A stretch of 64,000 nucleotides of DNA from JAGWBJ01 sp964291465 (GCA_964291465.2 OZ219931.1:1-64000), one strand, 5' to 3'. Counted from the first letter of the stretch, positions 41,029 to 49,680 are shown. The notes: a model not told the origin generated them from the sequence alone. Translations and numbers: made by a program.

Positions 41029-41037
41029 TGATATAAT
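41029..41037 (+). promoter_or_regulatory. Extended -10 promoter for rpsF-ssb-rpsR
   Basis: TGATATAAT combines a TGn extension with a perfect TATAAT (41032-41037), 30 bases before the rpsF start and 13 bases after the glyA stop. No clear -35 box is seen, as is usual for extended -10 promoters. Confidence 0.6.
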
Positions 41038-41066
41038 CTCTCCATTAGCGTCCATCGGGGTGAAGT

Positions 41067-41654
41067 TTGCGTCATTATGAGCTGGTAGTTGTGCTGAGTC
41101 CCATCCTGTCCCAGGAGGAGGCCTCCGGAGAATGGGACCGGATCAAGTCCCTGGTGAATCGGAACGGCGGCGGAGACCCCTACGAAGAGCGTTGGGGCAT
41201 GAGGCGGCTGGCCTACCCGATAAAGAAGGCTGGACAGACCTTCCTCGAGGGCAACTATCTCCTCACCCGTTTCAGCTCGGACACCGTGGTGCCGCCCGAG
41301 CTGGAGGCCCACCTCAGGCTTTCGGAGAGCGTCCTCCGGTACCTGCTGACCAAGTCCGGTTCCCCCGAGTCGACGCCCCCGTCGCCGCAGATGGTCCAGA
41401 TGGCCCGGGCCGCCGAAATCCGTCAACAGCAGGCTGCCGCGGCGCAGGCCGCTGCCGCCGCCCCCGCCCAGGAGGCCGAGCAGCCCTCCGCCCCCGCCGA
41501 CGCTCCCGAGGAGCAGCCTTCAGCATCCGCCGACGCGCCAGAGGAGCAGGCTACGGCGGATGACGCGCCTGCCGGAAGCGGCGCTGCGGAGGCTTCGGCG
41601 GAAGAGGCCCCGGCTGCGGAAGAGGCCCCGGCTGCGGAACAGGAGTCTGAGTAG
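41067..41654 (+). CDS. rpsF: Ribosomal protein bS6 with long Ala/Glu/Pro-rich tail
   Basis: Small-subunit protein bS6. Residues 1-95 are the S6 fold (MRHYELVVVLSPILSQEEAS, GMRRLAYPIKKAGQTFLEGNY, SVLRYLLTK). The remaining 100 residues are a low-complexity Ala/Gln/Glu/Pro tail with internal duplications (PADAPEEQPSASADAPEEQ, EEAPAAEEAPAAE), so the protein is twice the usual length; a tail of this kind occurs in several actinobacterial and chloroflexal S6 proteins. A TTG start at 41067 follows GGGGTGA and is supported by the N-terminus. It is followed by ssb and rpsR in the classic order. Confidence 0.93.
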   Translation: MRHYELVVVLSPILSQEEASGEWDRIKSLVNRNGGGDPYEERWGMRRLAYPIKKAGQTFLEGNYLLTRFSSDTVVPPELEAHLRLSESVLRYLLTKSGSPESTPPSPQMVQMARAAEIRQQQAAAAQAAAAAPAQEAEQPSAPADAPEEQPSASADAPEEQATADDAPAGSGAAEASAEEAPAAEEAPAAEQESE

Positions 41655-41717
41655 GCCGGCCGGTAGACCCGGTTCCGAGCCGGTGGCGTATATCATGGAG
41701 AGAAGCGGGGCCGCGCT

Positions 41718-42122
41718 ATGACCATGAACAAGATGATGATCATCGGCAACCTGGGCCGGGACCCGGAGATGAGGTATACGCCAAATGGTCAGGCGGTCAC
41801 CAGCTTCAGTGTCGCCACCAACTACCGGTATACCACGGCCGATGGGGAGACCCGGGAGGAGACCGAGTGGTTCAACGTTTCGGTCTTTGGACGGCAGGCC
41901 GAAACTTGCAACCAGTACCTGGCCAGGGGCCGCAAGGTGTTCGTGGAGGGGCGGCTGAAGAGCCGCACCTTTGAGGGGCGGGACGGCCAGACACGCGTTG
42001 CCCTGGACATTACGGCCAACGACGTCCGCTTCATCGACACGGCAGCCAGCAGGTCGGAGGACTTCCCGGGCGAGCCCGGCAGAGGCGGCGATGAGATGGG
42101 GCCCGACGACCTCCCCTTCTAA
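41718..42122 (+). CDS. ssb: Single-stranded DNA-binding protein
   Basis: A 134-residue SSB. The OB fold begins MNKMMIIGNLGRDPEMRYTPNGQAVTSFSVATN, followed by EETEWFNVSVFGRQAETCNQYLARGRKVFVEGRLKSRTF. A short acidic Gly-rich tail ends in the partner-binding DDLPF, the variant of the DDDIPF tip. It protects ssDNA and recruits replication and repair proteins. Located between rpsF and rpsR as in most bacteria, it is probably co-expressed with them. The ATG at 41718 fits; a second ATG two codons later is also in frame. The tail is shorter than in Escherichia coli. Confidence 0.95.
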   Translation: MTMNKMMIIGNLGRDPEMRYTPNGQAVTSFSVATNYRYTTADGETREETEWFNVSVFGRQAETCNQYLARGRKVFVEGRLKSRTFEGRDGQTRVALDITANDVRFIDTAASRSEDFPGEPGRGGDEMGPDDLPF

Positions 42123-42153
42123 AAAGCGCTTATTTGGAGGTATCAACCCGGTC

Positions 42154-42435
42154 ATGTCAACACAGAGAAGGTCCGGTCCAGGGGGCAGGCCTCGCAGGGG
42201 ACGCTACAGTCAACGGCGAAAGATCTGCCACTTCTGCGTGGACAAGGTCACCTTGATCGACTACAAGGACACGGCCAAGTTCCGCCGGTTCATATCCGAA
42301 AGGTCCAAGATCGAGTCGCGCAGAAAGACCGGGGTGTGCGCCAGGCACCAGAGGGGCCTCTCGGTGGCCATCAAGCGGGCCAGACACATCGCGCTGCTGG
42401 CCTACACCCCGGCCCACGTCAGGCAGCTAGCGTAG
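42154..42435 (+). CDS. rpsR: Ribosomal protein bS18
   Basis: A 93-residue small-subunit protein that pairs with bS6. The core reads RRKICHFCVDKVTLIDYKDTAKFRRFI, then RKTGVCARHQRGLSVAIKRARHIALLAY. Three Cys (CHFC and GVC) suggest a zinc-binding form. The ATG at 42154 gives MSTQRRSGPGGRPRRGRYS; the GGAGG at 42136-42140 is about 13 bases away, which is long. The gene follows ssb by 31 bases. A GC-rich stem at 42453-42479 follows. Confidence 0.95.
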   Translation: MSTQRRSGPGGRPRRGRYSQRRKICHFCVDKVTLIDYKDTAKFRRFISERSKIESRRKTGVCARHQRGLSVAIKRARHIALLAYTPAHVRQLA

Positions 42436-42452
42436 CCGGCAGCCGCATCCGC

Positions 42453-42479
42453 CCCGGGGCGGCGTAACAGCGCCCCGGG
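42453..42479 (+). terminator. Stem-loop after rpsR
   Basis: CCCGGGGCG (42453-42461) pairs with CGCCCCGGG (42471-42479) around a nine-base loop, 18 bases after the rpsR stop. There is no T-run, so it may attenuate rather than end transcription into the foldase gene 44 bases on. Confidence 0.45.
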
Positions 42480-42522
42480 ACCGCGAAGACCGACCTACGC
42501 CGACGACACCACCGAGGAGAGC

Positions 42523-43686
42523 TTGGACTCCACCCGCGATAGTCACCCCCCATCCCAGGACCCGGCCGCGCCGGCGCGCGAGGACCGCCGCCGGCGGGTC
42601 CAGCGGTCCCGAAGCCGGGACCCCCGCATGGAGCGCGCCGCCGGCAAGCCCCGGCGGCGGCTGGCCATAGGGATCGGACTGGTCTTCATCCTGGCCATCG
42701 GCGCCGTGGTGGGCTACGGCTACTACGACAGGTTCGTCGCCCCCACCAGGGTATTGGCTGCCAGGGTCGGCAACACCCACTATACCCAGGGGGACCTGGT
42801 GGACCGGATGCGCGTGCTCCAGGCGGACGCCCGCGCCGAGGGACAGCCCTTCGACCTGGGCAGGACGCCCTTCGAGGTGTTGGACAAGATGTCCGAGGCG
42901 GAGGTGATCCGACGGTTCGCGTCGGAGTACGGGGTACAGGTGACCGACGAGGACATCGAGTTCGGGCTTCTCATCCGCTTCTACCCCAGGGTGCCCGAGG
43001 GCCAGGAAGCGGTGTCCGGCCAGGTCGAGCAGGAGTACAAGGACACCTACCAGCGTTTCCTGAACGAAAGCCACATCGACGACGAGGCGTACCGGCGCAT
43101 AGTCGAGGAGACCATATACCGGGCACGCCTCAAGGCTGCCTTGGGCGAGCTCGTTCCCACCACGTCGGAGCAGATGGAGGTCCACTGGATCCGGGTCCAA
43201 CCCCAGGGCGGGCTGCCCATACTGGGACAGCCGCGGAACGTGTCGCCTGAAGAGGTGCTCCGGAAGCTGGAGACCACCGACTTCGACGAGGTCGCCATGG
43301 AGTTGTCCATTCCCGGTCCCTACGCCGACCCGGAGGGGTACGTCGGCTGGGTGCCCAGGGGCGCGTTTCCGCGCCTGGACACCGTGTTGTTCGGGGACGA
43401 GTCGACGGACCCCATACCCCTCAACCGGCCCAGCCCCCCCGTTGTCCTGGACGACGGCACCTACATATTGAAGGTGACCGGCGGGCCCGAGGTGCGGGAG
43501 GTCTCTCAGATCATGATCGACCGGCTGAAGGAGCAGGCGCTGGACCAGTGGCTGGGACAGAAGAAGATCGAGGGGTCCGAGGAGGGGTGGCTGGAGGTGA
43601 AGTTCGACAGCAAGATATATGACTGGGTAATAGGGCAGATGAGACAGTCGGCCGGACCGCCGACTCCCGAGCCCGCCGCCCAGTGA
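42523..43686 (+). CDS. SurA/PrsA-like peptidyl-prolyl isomerase, membrane-anchored
   Basis: A 387-residue protein with a basic cytosolic N-terminus (1-48), one transmembrane helix (AIGIGLVFILAIGAVVGYGYY, about 49-68) and an extracytoplasmic part. Residues 75-210 resemble the SurA N-terminal chaperone domain (VGNTHYTQGDLVDRMRVLQ, LDKMSEAEVIRRFASEYGVQVTDEDI). Residues about 215-335 form a parvulin-like PPIase (MEVHWIRVQ, ADPEGYVGWVPRGAFPRLDTVLF). The TTG at 42523 follows GAGGAG. It should help folding of exported proteins. Its stop overlaps the homoserine dehydrogenase start in a GTGA quartet, so the two are coupled although functionally unrelated. Confidence 0.85.
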   Translation: MDSTRDSHPPSQDPAAPAREDRRRRVQRSRSRDPRMERAAGKPRRRLAIGIGLVFILAIGAVVGYGYYDRFVAPTRVLAARVGNTHYTQGDLVDRMRVLQADARAEGQPFDLGRTPFEVLDKMSEAEVIRRFASEYGVQVTDEDIEFGLLIRFYPRVPEGQEAVSGQVEQEYKDTYQRFLNESHIDDEAYRRIVEETIYRARLKAALGELVPTTSEQMEVHWIRVQPQGGLPILGQPRNVSPEEVLRKLETTDFDEVAMELSIPGPYADPEGYVGWVPRGAFPRLDTVLFGDESTDPIPLNRPSPPVVLDDGTYILKVTGGPEVREVSQIMIDRLKEQALDQWLGQKKIEGSEEGWLEVKFDSKIYDWVIGQMRQSAGPPTPEPAAQ

Positions 43687-45008
43687 CACGGGACACCTTG
43701 CATGGGGCCGACGAGATAGGGGTCGGCCTCATGGGCCTGGGGGTGGTGGGCAGCGGCGTGGCCGCGACCCTCCTGGACCCCGCACGGCAGGTCGCCCGCA
43801 CCGTGGGCCGGCCCGTCTCCCTCAAGAGGGTCCTGGTGCGGCAGCCGGACAAGGAGCGCCGGGTACCCGTCCCCCGGGGCATCCTCACCGACGACCCCGC
43901 TCTCTTGCTGAACGACCCGGGCATCCACGTGGTGGTGGAGGTCATGGGCGGCGAGGAGCCCGCCAGCAGCTACATCAGGCAGAGCCTCTCCCGGGGCAAG
44001 AGCGTCGTCACCGCGAACAAGGAGGTGATGGCCAAGGAGGGGCAGGAGATTCTGGCCCTCGCCGCCTCCAAGGGCGTCAACCTGCTGTTCGAGGCCAGCG
44101 TCGGGGGCGGCATTCCCATAGTCGGCCCTCTCATGAAGGACCTGCTGGCCAACGACATCCGCTCGATTCAGGCCATTATCAATGGCACCACCAACTACAT
44201 GCTGACGCGCATGGCCCGGGACGGGATGGACTTCGACGAGGCCTTGAAGGAGGCCCAGGACCTGGGTTTCGCCGAGGCGGACCCGGCCAACGACGTGGAG
44301 GGCATCGACGCGGGCTACAAGCTGGCGGTGCTGGCCTCCCTGGCATTCCACACCCAGGTCCGGGCCGAGGACGTTCACAGGGAGGGCATATCGGGCCTGC
44401 GGGCCAGGGACTTCCGGTACGCCCACGAGCTTGGCTACGCCATCAAGCTGCTGGCCATCGCCAGGCGCGAGGGTTGCCAGGTGCAGGCGCGGGTCCACCC
44501 GTGTTTCGTGCCCCAGGACCATATGCTGGCCAAGGTGGACGGCGTGTTCAACGCCGTGGAGGTGGAGGGAGACCTGACGGGCAAGATACTGTTCCACGGC
44601 CGCGGCGCGGGGCGTGAGCCCACCACCAGCGCCGTCATGGGCGACCTTGTGGAGGTTGCCAGAAAGCTGAATGTGGGCGGGGGACCGGCGCCCTTCTTTC
44701 CGCCCGGCAACAGCCTGACGGTGGCGCCCATGTCCGAGCTGGTGACCAGGTACTACATCCGCCTGGGCGCCGCAGACAGGCCGGGGGTCTTGGCCCAGAT
44801 CGCCAGGGTGCTGGGAGACCTGGACGTGAGCATCGCGTCGGTGATCCAGAAGGACTCCAACCCGGGTTCCCAGACGGCGGAGCTGGTGGTTACCACCCAC
44901 CCCGCCAGGGAGGAAGCCGTCCAGGAATCGTTGAAGCGCATGCGCGGTCTCCAGGTGGTGCGTCAGGTGGACAACCTGGTCAGGGTCGAGGACTGGCCCT
45001 CGGACTGA
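43683..45008 (+). CDS. hom: Homoserine dehydrogenase
   Basis: NAD(P)H-dependent enzyme of 441 residues that reduces aspartate semialdehyde to homoserine for Met, Thr and Ile synthesis. It has VGLMGLGVVGSGVAATL (dinucleotide site), VVTANKEVMAKEGQEIL, FEASVGGGIPIVGPL, INGTTNYMLTRMARDGMDFDEALKEAQDLGFAEADPANDVEGIDAGYKLAVLA with the catalytic Lys and substrate residues, and a C-terminal ACT domain (RLGAADRPGVLAQIARVLGDLDVSIASVIQ), which usually mediates threonine feedback. The GTG start overlaps the previous stop (GTGA). It supplies the homocysteine branch used by the methyltransferases in the window. Confidence 0.95.
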   Translation: MTRDTLHGADEIGVGLMGLGVVGSGVAATLLDPARQVARTVGRPVSLKRVLVRQPDKERRVPVPRGILTDDPALLLNDPGIHVVVEVMGGEEPASSYIRQSLSRGKSVVTANKEVMAKEGQEILALAASKGVNLLFEASVGGGIPIVGPLMKDLLANDIRSIQAIINGTTNYMLTRMARDGMDFDEALKEAQDLGFAEADPANDVEGIDAGYKLAVLASLAFHTQVRAEDVHREGISGLRARDFRYAHELGYAIKLLAIARREGCQVQARVHPCFVPQDHMLAKVDGVFNAVEVEGDLTGKILFHGRGAGREPTTSAVMGDLVEVARKLNVGGGPAPFFPPGNSLTVAPMSELVTRYYIRLGAADRPGVLAQIARVLGDLDVSIASVIQKDSNPGSQTAELVVTTHPAREEAVQESLKRMRGLQVVRQVDNLVRVEDWPSD

Positions 45009-45212
45009 CCGCCCTGGCCGGCCGCCCGGTTCGGCCGATAGGAACCTGCCTCTTCCGCCCCGGACGCTGCCGATCGACTGGGAAACGGCGCCGGCGGCGT
45101 ATGGGTCTAGCCAAGCCTCCCGTAGTGTGTATAATAACTGGGGTTGGGGAGCAAGGGCTCGGGCGGCCCACAAAGCCCAGGAGGTGGCCCCGCGCTGATG
45201 GACCCGGCTCCC

Positions 45213-45260
45213 GGAAGGATGCCCGGAAGGATGCCCGGAAAGATGCCCGGAAGGATGAAG
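45213..45260 (+). repeat. 12-bp x 4 tandem repeat before folE that repeats ribosome site plus ATG
   Basis: GGAAGGATGCCC is repeated at 45213, 45225 and 45237 (one mismatch) and partly at 45249. Each unit has a purine-rich ribosome-site-like GGAAGG and an ATG. The ATGs at 45219, 45231, 45243 and 45255 share a frame that ends at TGA 45267-45269, overlapping the folE start at 45262, so a leader peptide of up to 16 residues could be coupled to folE. Confidence 0.9.
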
Positions 45261-45261
45261 G

Positions 45262-45834
45262 ATGGTTGAGGGGCAAGCCGTCGAGACGGCGGTCGCCTCC
45301 ATCCTGAAGGCCATAGGCGAAGACGCGGGCAGAGAGGGGCTTAGGGACACACCCCGGCGGGTCGCCCGCATGTACTCCGAGCTGTTCTCCGGCGTGGGTG
45401 TAGACCCCCGCTCGGCCATCGACACCATCTTCGAAGAAGAGCGTCACGAGGAGGGCGTGGTGGTCCTCCGGGGCGTTCCCTTCTACTCCATGTGTGAACA
45501 CCATCTGATGCCCTTCTTCGGGCAGGCCCACATGGGATACGTTCCCACCAGCAAGATAGCCGGCGCCAGCAAGCTGGTCCGCGCCCTGGAGGTCGCCGCC
45601 CGCAGACCGCAGATACAGGAGAGGCTTACGGCCCAGCTGGCCGACGCGGTCCACGACGTCCTGGATACGGCGGGCACCGGCGTGGTCATCGAGGCCGAGC
45701 ACCTGTGCATGTCCATGAGAGGGGTGCAGAAGCGCGGCAGCGTCGTCGTCACCTCGGCGACCCGCGGCAACTTCGACGAGGCCGTGGTCGGCCGCTCCCA
45801 GCTAATGTCCATGGTCCAGGGGCGGCCCGCGTGA
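45262..45834 (+). CDS. folE: GTP cyclohydrolase I
   Basis: A 190-residue enzyme that converts GTP to 7,8-dihydroneopterin triphosphate, the first step of tetrahydrofolate synthesis. It has GLRDTPRRVARMYSELFSG, FYSMCEHHLMPFFGQAHMGY with the zinc Cys near residue 77 and two His, GASKLVRALEVAARRPQIQERLT, and AEHLCMSMRGVQKRGSVVVTSA with the second zinc Cys. The ATG at 45262 is the natural start. The leader contains a 12-base tandem array and a perfect TATAAT at 45130-45135 without a clear -35 box. The stop overlaps the next start (GTGA). Confidence 0.95.
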   Translation: MVEGQAVETAVASILKAIGEDAGREGLRDTPRRVARMYSELFSGVGVDPRSAIDTIFEEERHEEGVVVLRGVPFYSMCEHHLMPFFGQAHMGYVPTSKIAGASKLVRALEVAARRPQIQERLTAQLADAVHDVLDTAGTGVVIEAEHLCMSMRGVQKRGSVVVTSATRGNFDEAVVGRSQLMSMVQGRPA

Positions 45835-46814
45835 CTCCCTTCACCCGTCTCGACTCCTACCAGTGTGCCCGGGCCCACTGGGAGAGCATTCTCCCGTGCT
45901 GTATCGCCAACACCTTTTTCATGACGCCCCAATGGCAGCAGGCCTGGTGGGACCAGTTCGGCGACGGGACTGAGATGATGCTGCTGGAGCTGACGGAGCA
46001 CGGCGGGGTAACCTGCATAGCCCCGCTGGCGAGAAGGGACCGCACCATCTCCTTCATCGGCGGCCAGGACCTGTTCGACTACAACGACTTTCTGGTGTCT
46101 CCCGGCTCCGAGGACAGCTTCTACACGTCCCTGATGGACCTGTTGGACGACGAGGACTGGGATACCATCGACCTGCCCTCCCTGCAGGGCGGGTCTCCCA
46201 CCCTGAGCTACGTGCCGGACCTGGCCCAGCGCCGGGGGTACTCGGTCCAGATCGAAGAGGAGGACGTGGCGCCGTCGGTCATGCTGCCGGGGGACTGGGA
46301 CTCGTACCTCGGGCTCCTGAGCAAGAAGGACCGCCACGAGCTGCGCCGAAAGCTGAGGCGCCTGGAGTCCTCGGGACACGAGGTCCGCTATTACAAGCTC
46401 TCGGACCCGGCGGAGGTGGAGGCGGGGCTGGACGACTTCTTCTCTCTGATGAGGTTCAGCAAGGAGACCAAGGACAGCTTCCTGACCCCGGGGCGGGAGA
46501 GCTTCTTCCGCAGCGCCGCCCTGGCGATGGCCAGGATCGGGGTGTTCAGGCTGTTCTTCCTGGAGTTCGACCAGGAGCGGGTGGCCGCGGCCATGTGCTT
46601 CGACTACGGAGATACCAGGCACCTGTACAACAGCGGATTCAACCCAGAGTATCGCTACTACAGCGTCGGCCTTCTTCTGAAGGCCCTATGCGTGAAGGAC
46701 GCCATAGAGGAAGGCAAGGCCCGCTTCGACTTCCTGAGGGGGGCCGAGCCGTACAAGTACGACCTGGGCGGCAAGGACCGGACGATCTATCACATGGTGG
46801 TCAGACGCAGTTGA
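45831..46814 (+). CDS. FemAB/GNAT-like acyltransferase (BioF2/CelD type)
   Basis: A 327-residue protein with a double-GNAT fold of the FemAB/CelD type. It starts VTPFTRLDSYQCARAHWESIL and contains TFFMTPQWQQAWWDQFGDG, LLSKKDRHELRRKLRRLESSG, an acceptor-domain stretch VFRLFFLEFDQERVAAAMCFDYGDTRHLYNSGFNPEYRYYSVGLLL, and ARFDFLRGAEPYKYDLGGKDRTIY at the end. These match the acetyltransferases linked to polysaccharide or peptidoglycan modification. The GTG start overlaps the folE stop, and its own stop overlaps the next GT4 start, so all three are translationally linked. Substrate unknown; glycan modification together with the GT4 enzyme is plausible. Confidence 0.85.
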   Translation: MTPFTRLDSYQCARAHWESILPCCIANTFFMTPQWQQAWWDQFGDGTEMMLLELTEHGGVTCIAPLARRDRTISFIGGQDLFDYNDFLVSPGSEDSFYTSLMDLLDDEDWDTIDLPSLQGGSPTLSYVPDLAQRRGYSVQIEEEDVAPSVMLPGDWDSYLGLLSKKDRHELRRKLRRLESSGHEVRYYKLSDPAEVEAGLDDFFSLMRFSKETKDSFLTPGRESFFRSAALAMARIGVFRLFFLEFDQERVAAAMCFDYGDTRHLYNSGFNPEYRYYSVGLLLKALCVKDAIEEGKARFDFLRGAEPYKYDLGGKDRTIYHMVVRRS

Positions 46815-48007
46815 GTGCGGCCCGAGTCGCCCTGATAAGTTTCCACACCTGCCCCCTGGCTCCCACCGGCGAGGGCAAGGCCGGCGGCATGAACGTCTAC
46901 GTGCGCGAGGTGTCCCGAAATCTCGGCAGGTCCGGCGTCCCCGTCGACCTATTCACACGCAGCCACGCAGGCCATTGCCGGGGCGTCACCCACCTGGAGG
47001 AGAACGTCAGGCTGGTGCACCTGGAGGGCGGGCCGGATACGGGCGCCTCCAACGAGCTGTATCCGTACCTGGAGTCCTTCCTTGACGGGCTCGTCTCCCA
47101 TGCCCGGCAGGAGGACGCCCGCTACCGGCTGGTGCACTCTCACTACTGGCTGTCGGGCTGGATCGGCCAGCGCCTGTCCAGCCGTTGGCGGATACCCCAC
47201 GTCGTCACCTTCCATACTCTGGGAGACGTGAAGATGCAGGCCAAGGCCGGCGAGAGAGAGTCGGACCGGCGGGGCGAGGTGGAGCGTGAGCTTGTCTCAG
47301 GGGCGAGTCTGATAATCGCATCCAGTCCCCATGAGGAGGACGCGCTGGTCCATCTCTACGACGCGGAGCGGGGCCGGATAGAGGTCGTGCCCTGTGGCGT
47401 GGACCTGTCCATGTTCAAGCCCCTGGACATCGGCGAGGCCCGGAAGCGCCTGGGTCTCAACGGCGAGCGGGTAGTGCTCTACGTTGGGCGGATCGAGGCC
47501 ATCAAGGGCGTGGACCTTCTGTTGAAGAGTGCCGCTATAATGGATGGCAAGGACTCCCTGAAAGTTCTCGTCGTGGGCGGCGATGCGGCCCGGGGCGGGG
47601 AGGTGCGGCGGCTCAAGGGGATGGCCGAGGAGCTGGGCATCGGGCAGGTGATGGAGTTCGTCGGCATGGTGGACCAGAGCCTGCTGCCCCTCTACTACAA
47701 CGCCGCGGACGTGTGCGTCGTCCCGTCCTACTACGAAAGCTTTGGACTCGTCGCCCTGGAGGCCCTGGCCTGCGGCACGCCGGTGGTGGCCTCCAGGGTG
47801 GGAGGTCTGCCGACGGTGGTCCAGCACGCCAGGACGGGTTACCTCCAGTCCTGGCGGTGCCCGGAGCCCTTCGCCGACTCCCTGGAGGTAATCCTGGGCA
47901 GTAAGGGCCTCAGGAAGAGCATGAGCAGGGAGGCCCGCAAGCGGGCCGAAGGCATGGGGTGGGAGACGGTCGCCGAGGAGACCAGCCGCCTTTACGACTC
48001 CCTGTAG
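46811..48007 (+). CDS. GT4-family glycosyltransferase, MshA-like
   Basis: A 398-residue retaining glycosyltransferase with two Rossmann domains. The N-terminal acceptor loop GGMNVYVREVSRNLGRSGVPVDLFTR closely resembles MshA and sucrose-phosphate synthase-type enzymes; the donor domain has VVLYVGRIEAIKGVDLLLKS and PSYYESFGLVALEALACGTPVVASRVGGLP with the EX7E motif. The TTG start overlaps the previous stop (TTGA). In MshA it would join GlcNAc to inositol-phosphate as the first step of mycothiol synthesis, but other small-molecule or glycan acceptors are possible. A PIG-L deacetylase and a double-GNAT protein follow 0.7 to 1.8 kb downstream. Confidence 0.88.
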   Translation: MSAARVALISFHTCPLAPTGEGKAGGMNVYVREVSRNLGRSGVPVDLFTRSHAGHCRGVTHLEENVRLVHLEGGPDTGASNELYPYLESFLDGLVSHARQEDARYRLVHSHYWLSGWIGQRLSSRWRIPHVVTFHTLGDVKMQAKAGERESDRRGEVERELVSGASLIIASSPHEEDALVHLYDAERGRIEVVPCGVDLSMFKPLDIGEARKRLGLNGERVVLYVGRIEAIKGVDLLLKSAAIMDGKDSLKVLVVGGDAARGGEVRRLKGMAEELGIGQVMEFVGMVDQSLLPLYYNAADVCVVPSYYESFGLVALEALACGTPVVASRVGGLPTVVQHARTGYLQSWRCPEPFADSLEVILGSKGLRKSMSREARKRAEGMGWETVAEETSRLYDSL

Positions 48008-48028
48008 GCCCATCAGGAGACCCCGAGA

Positions 48029-48760
48029 GTGCCCTCACAGTCCCCCAAGGTAGCCAAGTGGCTGGGGCCCATCGGCCGTCATTTCCGCACGCGACTCCTG
48101 GGCGGCCTGCTGCTCATCGTCCCGGTGGGCATCACCTTCCTGATCCTGAAGGCCATCTTCGACTTCCTGGACCCGTTGTTGAAGGACTTCATGGACCAGT
48201 TCATCACCGTCTATCCCGGGATGGGCATAGTCGCGTTGACGATTGTCGTCTACCTGGCCGGCGTCCTGGCGACGCAGGTCGTGGGAAAGCGGATCATCGA
48301 CTTGGGCATCAACGTGTTGGACCGGATACCGGTGATCAGCGGCGTCTACCGGGCGGCCCGACAGGCCACCGACGTGTTCTCCAACGTGGCCGGCAACGGC
48401 AGATACAGCAGTGTGGTGCTGGTGGAGTTTCCGGGCTACGGCCTCACGTCGGTGGGGTTGGTCACCGGAAAGATCAAGGACCAGAAGGGCAACGAGCTCC
48501 TGGCCGTATACATGCCCACGTCGCCATTCCCGACGTCGGGGTTCCTGGTAATCCTGCCCGAGGACCAGGTCACCCCCACGGACCTGGCGGTGGACGACGC
48601 CATAAAGATGATAGTCACCGCCGGGGTGGTGGTCCCCCAGTCCATCGACGCCGACTACTACCCATTCCAGCACGCGCCTTCGGTAGCGCGCAGGGCCGGC
48701 CCCGTCGGGGCTGCGACGGAGGAGTCTCAGTCTCCGGACAACCGCTCCTCGAACCAATGA
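48029..48760 (+). CDS. DUF502 family membrane protein
   Basis: A 243-residue membrane protein of the DUF502 family. Two hydrophobic helices, LLGGLLLIVPVGITFLILKA and GIVALTIVVYLAGVLATQVV, span about residues 23-90, followed by the conserved LDRIPVISGVYRAARQATDVF, VVLVEFPGYGLTSVGLVTG and YMPTSPFPTSGFLVILPEDQV. The last 35 residues are polar. The GTG start at 48029 follows AGGAGA at a longer distance. The biochemical function of the family is unknown. It is probably co-transcribed with the GT4 gene 21 bases upstream. Its end overlaps the opposite-strand double-GNAT gene by 34 bases. Confidence 0.9.
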   Translation: MPSQSPKVAKWLGPIGRHFRTRLLGGLLLIVPVGITFLILKAIFDFLDPLLKDFMDQFITVYPGMGIVALTIVVYLAGVLATQVVGKRIIDLGINVLDRIPVISGVYRAARQATDVFSNVAGNGRYSSVVLVEFPGYGLTSVGLVTGKIKDQKGNELLAVYMPTSPFPTSGFLVILPEDQVTPTDLAVDDAIKMIVTAGVVVPQSIDADYYPFQHAPSVARRAGPVGAATEESQSPDNRSSNQ

Positions 48761-49680
48761 AGCCTGGCTTCTTCCCGGAAACCCACCGACGTGTATAGAC
48801 CCACGGCCGGCGCGTTTTCCCCATCCACTTCGAGCTGTATCGACCCGACGCCCTTGGTCCTCATGTACTCCATCCCCCGAAGCAGCAGCGGCTTGCTCAA
48901 TCCCTGACCCCGGTAGGCCGGCACCACTCCTATCATGGAGATGAACCCCACCGAGCGGCCGGGGGCTCCCAGAACGCGCGTCCAGCAGTACCCGGCAACG
49001 TCGTCTCCCCGCCTGAGAAGGAGGACCCCTTCGTGGCCCGTGCCGGTCATGGCGACCCTGTAGGCCACCTCCTCCGTGGTGTTGGGGCTGAAGCCCCAGC
49101 TCCCCGTGAAAGCCTCGTTCTGCGCCCTGGTGAGGAGGTGCTCCTCCCCCGGACTCATGCTTCGTAGCTCAAAGTCGACGGGAGGCTCCGGCAGGACGAG
49201 CTCCGGTAGCCGCCACCTCAACACCAGGTACTCCCGGACCTTGGAGAACCCGTTGCTCTGCAGGAGGCCGCTCCAACGCTCCAATTCGGGGACACAGATG
49301 TGTACGCAGTCGGCGCCCAGCTCCCCGGCCCTGTCCAAGCCGGACCGCACCAGGAGCGACTCCACACCCGTCCATCCGTGGTCGGGGTGGACGTTCAGCT
49401 CCAGCACGGCCCGGCCGATGCGGGGCTCGGGGTGCACTATCACATAGCCGATGGCGGTTTCCCCGCCTACGGCCACCGTGCAGTTGGCCTCGGGGCATAG
49501 ACCGGGCTGCCTCAGCTCCTCCTCCAGCAGCTCGTTGGGAAGGGGGTCCTCCTCGCCGGCGGCCCGCCGGGCGAGGTTCCTGAGGTCGGCCAGCGCAGGC
49601 AGGTCGGACCACGTGAAATTGCGTGTTCTCAAGGCAGGGCTCCCAACGGGCGGGCTGGAAACCGGGTCCGTAGCGGACAC
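48727..49680 (-). CDS. Double-GNAT acetyltransferase, MshD-like
   Basis: A 317-residue protein with two GNAT domains. The first (residues 10-150) has a partial acetyl-CoA region (AIGYVIVHPEPRIGRAVLELNVHPDHGW). The second (165-310) keeps the full motif A, IGVVPAYRGQGLSKPLLLRGMEYM, and the VDGENAPAVGLYTSVGF end. This arrangement is that of mycothiol synthase MshD but also of other tandem GNATs. The GTG at 49680 follows AGAGGG and starts VSATDPVSSP; the longer frame upstream is not conserved-looking. It is transcribed opposite to the DUF502 and PIG-L genes. Confidence 0.82.
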   Translation of the reverse strand: MSATDPVSSPPVGSPALRTRNFTWSDLPALADLRNLARRAAGEEDPLPNELLEEELRQPGLCPEANCTVAVGGETAIGYVIVHPEPRIGRAVLELNVHPDHGWTGVESLLVRSGLDRAGELGADCVHICVPELERWSGLLQSNGFSKVREYLVLRWRLPELVLPEPPVDFELRSMSPGEEHLLTRAQNEAFTGSWGFSPNTTEEVAYRVAMTGTGHEGVLLLRRGDDVAGYCWTRVLGAPGRSVGFISMIGVVPAYRGQGLSKPLLLRGMEYMRTKGVGSIQLEVDGENAPAVGLYTSVGFREEARLHWFEERLSGD

